A stretch of DNA of 6,861 bases, from contig BOBW01000086.1 in the NCBI GenBank assembly GCA_026002595.1, positions 1 through 6,861 on the forward strand. Direction: 5' to 3'. Position 1 is the first letter of the stretch. Each line of letters begins with the position of its first letter. The stretch comes from Spirochaetia bacterium (GTDB lineage: Bacteria; Spirochaetota; Spirochaetia; Treponematales; Breznakiellaceae). The notes under the pieces were generated by a model, which was not told the DNA's origin, made no database searches, and saw only the letters and a program-made list of their open reading frames with translations. This document shows positions 3,901-6,861 of this stretch, piece after piece. The position numbers and the translations under genes are program-made.

Positions 3901-6861
3901 GGTATTCCGCTTTTAACCCAATTATCCATACAAAAAGCAACAAATTGGCGTTCAAGAACAGCCGATGCTTTTAGGAAGATCTTGGGCGGGTCAACCTTCC
4001 CGGAGAATAGTTCCTTGGGATCATTGTAGAAAAAAAGGTCATGGGGCCTCGAATTTGCTACCGCTACCGTAAGGGCATTCCCGTCCTTTCGGCCTGCACG
4101 GCCTGCGCGTTGAAGAAATTGAGCTTGCCCTGGGGGAATGCTGCACATTATAACCGTTGACAAATCGCCAATATCAATCCCCATCTCAAGAGTGGGTGTA
4201 CAGGAAAGCACATTCACATCCCAGGATTTTTGCTCGCTTTGGGAACGTTTAAATATATTCTCAATTTCTTCACGATTGGTTCGTTCCAATAAACCCGTAT
4301 GCTCTTCGGCAACGACACGAACTATGTCACCGGAAGAATACAGCTTCCCATAATAATCTATTTCCGATGTATCATCAAAATGATAGTGCCCGCTACAAAT
4401 ACTTCGCAGGCAGGGAGAATTTTCCCAGATTGACTTATTTTCAGCAGCAATCGAGAAAGAGGTACCGCAGGTGTCGCAAGAAGCTTGTATAACATTGGTT
4501 GAGATAAATAGAGCCGCTTTATTCAAGCCGTAAATGGCATAACCCATTTCAGAATGCATAAGGGAAATTAACTTTCTCTTATAACTTTCTTCCATAAGAA
4601 TTTTTCCAATATTTACTATCAACTCATCGCTAATCAATATCTCACCTATACATGCGCGAATCCATTCAAAATATTTTCTGCTGGTTAATGAGTCAAAATA
4701 ATTACGTCCTTTACCCGTTATTTTATTGTCACTAAGAAAACGCGGCGTATTTCTTCCGGATTGTCTTCCAGGCATCCAACTTGTTCGATCAGAGGATAGC
4801 AGCCAACCATTTCCTGTGTTTATAAAATCAGTAAAAGCAGCATCATTAAGAGCCCCGTTTTGACGAATGGTGTTGAGAAAACCTAATGCCATAAGATTAA
4901 ATGAAGCATCATTGGTTTCCCGGCATGTTCCCAATTCATTGATGACACGTTCTTTAACGATATCTGCCAATGCAATAATTACATCTGAATTAAAGCCAAC
5001 TGTGGAGCTACCGGATTTCTCCAGAGTACGTCCAATGCGGCTGGTTAATCCATATTCAAGCATTATTTCATATTTGAGGCGTTTTTTAATACCGCCCAAC
5101 AAGTCCTGGCTTTTCCGGCTTGTTTCGTCAAAATGCCCTTTTTCTACCATATCTTCGTAAGCATGCATCCATGTCATATTGGGAGCAATAAAACGGCCTA
5201 TAAATTCCTCTGATGATAATTCGTTTTGCCAATACTCAATAAAGCCATTAGAAAAATCTTCCAGGTTTTTACTTTCACCGCCCTTTTGGGCGTATTGTTG
5301 AATGGCGCTCCGCAGGGCAAACCGCCAGGTTCGGGCATTAAAAAATCCTGCCCTATGTGCGGCGTCCTGAACATTATCAGAAAACGCAAGGGTCTTTTTA
5401 TCATCGTTAAAACGGGATGCAAAGAGCTGGGAAATACTTACACTTATGGATGTAGCGCTCCGAAGGCCGATAAGCGCTAACCCACGCCTTGAACCACAGA
5501 AAGGACACTCATATTGTTTTGTATCCTGCGATCCGGTTGTAGGATTGTTTATTGGTAAAATTATTTTAATCGTGGAGCTGCCGCAGGATGGGCAAACACT
5601 TTTTGCTTCTTCGCCAATTTGAAGCTGCAAACAATGGGTACATAACCGACCACGCAGCATTTTTTCAGGAAGCTTTTTATGTTCACCGGGGTACATCATT
5701 TTTATATGGTCATCTGCGGCAAAATAGAGGTTATAAAAAGTACCTAAATCATTTAAAGTTACATTGCCACGTTCATTACTGATTGATACCCAACCTGTTT
5801 CACCGCAGTCACGGCAGTTCACAACCGGCAGGTATTGTTTGGCAGAAATATCGTTTAAATCAGCCGCTATTGCATATTCAGGAACATCAGATACCCTTGC
5901 TAATAGACGTCTAAGTTCCCTGAACCATAATTGGGTTTGAACAGTCAAGAATGGTCTGAGTTTATTGCCAACTGCTATTCTCGCATGAGATATGAGGGCA
6001 AATAAAGCATCCAGGACAATCTCTATTGAACCAATATCCTTTAGTCCCGGAAACTCCGGAATGAGTTCTTCAAACAAATCTGTGGAATTTTTATATCCAT
6101 TGTTCAAGGCTAATAATAAGCTTTGGGTGAAGCTATGGGTAAGCAGTTTTTCGGATAATTCAATTCGGCCTTCGTCGGTATTGATACCATGTGGTAGTTT
6201 TTCAGAAAACCAGCTTTGATATGCCTGCTCCAGAAAACCGGATACATCGTCAGCATCAATAAACGTATGCAGTAAAGAAGACTGCTCTAAAGTAGGTACG
6301 GTAAAATCGATAGCTTCTTGCCCGGCTATAAATTCAGCCGGACTAAGACGATCTTCGGTTATTACGGCAGCATCATCAAATTGTTCGCCAAAAACTTCTG
6401 TCGCATATTGCCGTATGCCCCCGGCTGAGACATCGCTTCCCATTGTGGCAGAAGTTCCAATGCAGCAAAGGTAGCCTTCCGGGGTTAACAAACGGGATTT
6501 TAAACGCCTTAACAAACAAGCGAGATCGGTACCCTGGGCGCCGTCAAAGGTATGGAGTTCATCAACGGTTATGAACTTTAAAGTCTCAGGAGTATTATCA
6601 CGCCAGATAGCGGCATCAATCGGCCTAACCAACATGTAATCAAGCATTTTGTAATTAGTCAGCAGTATATCCGGCGGGGATGCCCGCATGGTTTCATGGT
6701 TGGCGATTATCAGGTGTTCACCCATCAAGCGGCTGGCTGAAAGATCGTGTCCGCCAACATACATCCCTGCGGTGACATTTCCCTTAAGCTCAGGACTGGT
6801 ATAGATAAGCTCGGCGATACGCTTTGCCTGGTCTGCAGCCAGTGCGTTCATGGGGTACACA
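912..6861 (-). CDS. Giant YprA/DruE-like SF2 helicase with DUF1998 (MZB) and nuclease-like domains, N-terminus missing
   Basis: This is a predicted ATP-dependent DNA helicase or translocase fused to a probable nuclease, likely cytoplasmic and likely anti-phage. The frame is open from the right edge (first whole codon 6860-6858) to TAA at 914-912, 1982 residues. Residues are numbered from the edge codon, which is not the real start. The first residues (YPMNALAADQ) are helicase motif Ia, so motif I (Walker A) and the true start lie upstream. Visible motifs are PDILLTNY (63-70), DELH Walker B (100-103), GTSATM (135-140), LAFSDNVQDAAHRAGFF (491-507), TPTLEMGIDIGDL (888-900) and QRAGRAGR (917-924). 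Then come a coiled coil (about 1068-1122), zinc clusters, the DUF1998/MZB module (about 1405-1512), a Vsr-like nuclease domain (about 1552-1680) and a C-terminal domain. Its size and domain order recall DruE of Druantia, or DISARM DrmA and DrmB joined in one chain. Helicase identity is secure; the exact system is not. Confidence 0.95.
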   Translation of the reverse strand, partial: VYPMNALAADQAKRIAELIYTSPELKGNVTAGMYVGGHDLSASRLMGEHLIIANHETMRASPPDILLTNYKMLDYMLVRPIDAAIWRDNTPETLKFITVDELHTFDGAQGTDLACLLRRLKSRLLTPEGYLCCIGTSATMGSDVSAGGIRQYATEVFGEQFDDAAVITEDRLSPAEFIAGQEAIDFTVPTLEQSSLLHTFIDADDVSGFLEQAYQSWFSEKLPHGINTDEGRIELSEKLLTHSFTQSLLLALNNGYKNSTDLFEELIPEFPGLKDIGSIEIVLDALFALISHARIAVGNKLRPFLTVQTQLWFRELRRLLARVSDVPEYAIAADLNDISAKQYLPVVNCRDCGETGWVSISNERGNVTLNDLGTFYNLYFAADDHIKMMYPGEHKKLPEKMLRGRLCTHCLQLQIGEEAKSVCPSCGSSTIKIILPINNPTTGSQDTKQYECPFCGSRRGLALIGLRSATSISVSISQLFASRFNDDKKTLAFSDNVQDAAHRAGFFNARTWRFALRSAIQQYAQKGGESKNLEDFSNGFIEYWQNELSSEEFIGRFIAPNMTWMHAYEDMVEKGHFDETSRKSQDLLGGIKKRLKYEIMLEYGLTSRIGRTLEKSGSSTVGFNSDVIIALADIVKERVINELGTCRETNDASFNLMALGFLNTIRQNGALNDAAFTDFINTGNGWLLSSDRTSWMPGRQSGRNTPRFLSDNKITGKGRNYFDSLTSRKYFEWIRACIGEILISDELIVNIGKILMEESYKRKLISLMHSEMGYAIYGLNKAALFISTNVIQASCDTCGTSFSIAAENKSIWENSPCLRSICSGHYHFDDTSEIDYYGKLYSSGDIVRVVAEEHTGLLERTNREEIENIFKRSQSEQKSWDVNVLSCTPTLEMGIDIGDLSTVIMCSIPPGQAQFLQRAGRAGRKDGNALTVAVANSRPHDLFFYNDPKELFSGKVDPPKIFLKASAVLERQFVAFCMDNWVKSGIPESAIPKKIYTCLVNIEKKAKGIFPYNFLDYSQNNLTPLFNSFIELFSNDFSDVDLIQELKKFAFGDGEQESQLSYKIYSAFLGLKKERDVIHGNIKQLTVLIKELKDRPKDSSFDQQIADLEKEQRALAGVLNNIHSKDIFNFLCDESLLPNYTFPEAGIILKAILTRKQQPEEGIAERPADKRKPDTVIYEYSRPAASALTEFAPNNSFYVEGKKLTIDQIDINTTQPENWRLCPNCSHAQLEEHGKDVASCPSCGSPAWADAGQRRTMLKVQMVYSNTDYNKSFAYDESDDRTTRFYCKQLLVDVNEDADITKAYQMNNNDFEFGYEFVKKAVMREINFGENDIIGDPLTVAGLEHKRKGFKICKSCGKIQDSDTPKHSKICPENKKSNTEPFTECLFLYREFSTEAIRLLIPATTMDETKVKQESFTAALMLGMKEYFGNVDHLRACISEVPMPETSYKKQYLVIYDSVPGGTGYLKQLMQDDPKENINTLVSIFEKSLHVLENCKCKDDPQKDGCYHCLFAYRQSRNIGQISRKTAIKLLQSILQGKKNIKPIQKIANIEVNHLFDSELEQRFIEALGRMNNDERIIQIEKALVKNKPGYRLSVDGNIWEIEPQVDLTKSDGVSVNTRADFVLWPSPKLDKLKPIAIYTDGFLYHKDKVADDTLKLGAILQSGRFRVWVLSWKDVDCAFKDIGSFASPMLDYRSMPSYIQFYNHVLKTIGGIDLRTDEKNHLELLIEYLSNPDAESRFIARAKAYSFSLLDRDVSKFDEWFKMVKPILNVFEIPETEITSDSVVIGSWMPKEEYSLNRVFTYVSIAEFNQLKTEAHCKTISLLDDKPESRTVHYEEEWNGFWHFFNIMQFLNDFNAVSQTGIELNVYSPLIQVFEQSKTTEPLDTIIDETWKDSLEYLAEEAKPATEKLILLGIKAPSSTGYELADESGAIIAEAELVWLDNKIAFLTDSQKEYTKTFIDKGWKVINRDSELTTDIFTGGH
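918..924 (-). promoter_or_regulatory. Shine-Dalgarno AGGAGGA for the SF1 helicase gene
   Basis: The minus strand reads AGGAGGA, then CATTA, then ATG. This is a near-perfect anti-16S match with five bases between it and the start codon. It lies inside the codons for the last residues (TGGH) of the upstream helicase. Together with the TAATG stop/start overlap it decides the start of the second gene and implies translational coupling. Confidence 0.85.
951..1820 (-). other. Unassigned C-terminal region of the large helicase
   Basis: Residues 1681-1970 follow the nuclease-like domain. The first 220 residues contain no motif I recognise. The end (about 1905-1970) has the pattern GYEL..ESGAIIAEAELVW, then DNKIAFL and KGWKVI. 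This beta-strand-rich layout resembles the core of a restriction-endonuclease-like fold without a clear full active site. It could be a second, degenerate nuclease-fold domain or simply a structural cap. Confidence 0.4.
1821..2207 (-). other. Probable Vsr/MTES_1575-type PD-(D/E)XK nuclease domain
   Basis: Residues 1552-1680 show FDSELEQRF (Glu1559, Glu1561), then WEIEPQVDL, then RADFVLW (Asp1621). These are followed by IAIYTDGFLYHKDK (Asp1641, His1646), ADDTLK and finally FRVWVLSWKDV (1666-1676). The order of helix glutamate, strand aspartate, DG...YH, Asp-Asp and a final Trp-x-Asp-Val strand matches very-short-patch repair (Vsr) and MTES_1575-like endonucleases. The usual (D/E)XK lysine is not obvious, as also in Vsr-type enzymes. 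The assignment rests on pattern reading only. Confidence 0.65.
2325..2648 (-). other. DUF1998/MZB metal-binding module
   Basis: Residues 1405-1512 hold the family signature YDSVPGGTGYL (1456-1466). About 30 residues later comes the four-cysteine set Cys1495, Cys1497, Cys1506 and Cys1509 (ENCKC...DGCYHCLFAYRQ). In MrfA/YprA helicases the equivalent cysteines bind a metal, and the domain is the hallmark of DISARM DrmB, Druantia DruE and related defence helicases. All four cysteines are present here, so the module looks intact. Confidence 0.88.
2748..3197 (-). other. Two further zinc clusters between coiled coil and DUF1998
   Basis: Residues 1222-1243 contain CPNC and CPSC 15 residues apart, a classic zinc ribbon. 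Residues 1353-1371 contain CKSC, then His1367 and Cys1371, forming a C2HC-like site. They lie between the coiled coil (about 1068-1122) and the MZB module. DrmB-type DUF1998 proteins often carry zinc ribbons in this position (family knowledge, from memory). Confidence 0.7.
4089..4199 (-). other. SF2 helicase motifs V and VI
   Basis: Residues 888-924 read TPTLEMGIDIGDL (motif V) followed, after a short loop, by FLQRAGRAGR (motif VI with the arginine finger). These are the most conserved parts of the second RecA-like domain and confirm an ATP-hydrolysing SF2 enzyme. They lie about 750 residues after motif III, much farther than in a compact helicase, because large modules are inserted in between. 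Confidence 0.92.
4395..4478 (-). other. Zinc-binding cluster before motif V
   Basis: Residues 795-822 hold CDTC (795/798) and a second pair, Cys817 and Cys822, in the spacing CxxxxC. The cluster lies about 65 residues before motif V, at the end of a mostly helical insertion. The second pair departs from CxxC, so the metal site is plausible but less certain than the others. Confidence 0.55.
5496..5816 (-). other. Inserted zinc-ribbon pair (four CxxC knuckles)
   Basis: Residues 349-455 contain CRDC (349/352), CTHC (407/410), CPSC (423/426) and CPFC (452/455). That gives eight cysteines, enough for two treble-clef or zinc-ribbon sites. The block sits between helicase motif III and the FSDNVQDAAHRAGFF segment, as in other long helicases of the DrmA/DruE type. 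The likely role is structural or DNA contact, which is inference. Confidence 0.75.
6444..6855 (-). other. SF2 helicase core, first RecA-like domain (motifs Ia, Ib, II, III)
   Basis: This stretch encodes residues 3-139 of the visible large helicase. Motif Ia is PMNALAADQ, motif Ib is DILLTNYKMLDY, motif II is VDELHTF (a DELH variant of the DEAH box, bases 6552-6563), and motif III is GTSAT. The DELHTFDGAQGTD surroundings match the style of YprA/DISARM-type helicases, in which the Walker B motif is followed by a glycine-rich loop. The preceding Walker A is cut off by the window edge. Confidence 0.9.

Noticed and set aside
4081..4120. GC-rich near-repeat (ggcctgcacggcctgcgcg)
   Set aside because: It is the coding of the two RAG units in helicase motif VI, not a DNA repeat element.
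4867..5480. Several plus- and minus-strand short open frames
   Set aside because: All overlap the intact helicase frame, their products resemble no known protein, and no promoter or ribosome binding site supports them.
6858..6860. GTG as the start codon of the large helicase
   Set aside because: The residues right after it are helicase motif Ia, and a functional SF2 enzyme needs Walker A before it, so the GTG is an internal valine and the gene continues past the right edge.
1..6861. CRISPR array, tRNA, insertion sequence or terminator
   Set aside because: No regularly spaced repeats, cloverleaf-like sequence, transposase motif or hairpin followed by a T-run on the coding strand was seen; coding sequence covers essentially the whole window.

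Overview
The window holds two long genes on the minus strand and essentially no intergenic DNA. Read in the direction of transcription (right to left), the first is a very large superfamily 2 (SF2) helicase that enters across the right edge and ends at base 912. The second is a superfamily 1 (SF1, UvrD/Rep-type) helicase that starts at base 912 and leaves across the left edge. The stop of the first and the ATG of the second share one base (TAATG), and an AGGAGGA ribosome binding site lies inside the last codons of the first gene. The two are therefore almost certainly one translationally coupled operon. Neither gene is complete here, and neither shows a frameshift or internal stop in the visible part.

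The SF2 protein (1982 visible residues, true N-terminus outside the window) carries a DEAD/DEAH-type core split by long insertions. It also has several cysteine zinc-binding clusters, a coiled coil, and a DUF1998/MZB (MrfA-type) metal-binding module. After that come what looks like a Vsr/MTES_1575-type PD-(D/E)XK nuclease domain and a further C-terminal domain. This architecture belongs to the broad YprA/MrfA-like helicase group. That group includes DrmA and DrmB of DISARM, DruE of Druantia and the Dpd helicases. The combination suggests a phage- or plasmid-defence function, but that is inference from family and architecture.

The second protein (304 visible residues) begins with a RelE/ParE-toxin-like fold, followed by a linker region and then the start of a UvrD-like ATPase with a clear Walker A motif. 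A coupled pair of SF2 helicase-nuclease and RelE-fused SF1 helicase is the most interesting point of the window. It could be the core of a multi-gene defence system whose other genes lie outside.

The organism is bacterial (or possibly archaeal), with moderately AT-rich DNA and a canonical AGGAGG Shine-Dalgarno. I cannot place it taxonomically. By hand counts of single lines, GC is roughly 35% near base 570 and roughly 55% near base 6750, so composition drifts along the operon. No tRNA, rRNA, CRISPR array, insertion sequence, promoter or terminator could be supported.
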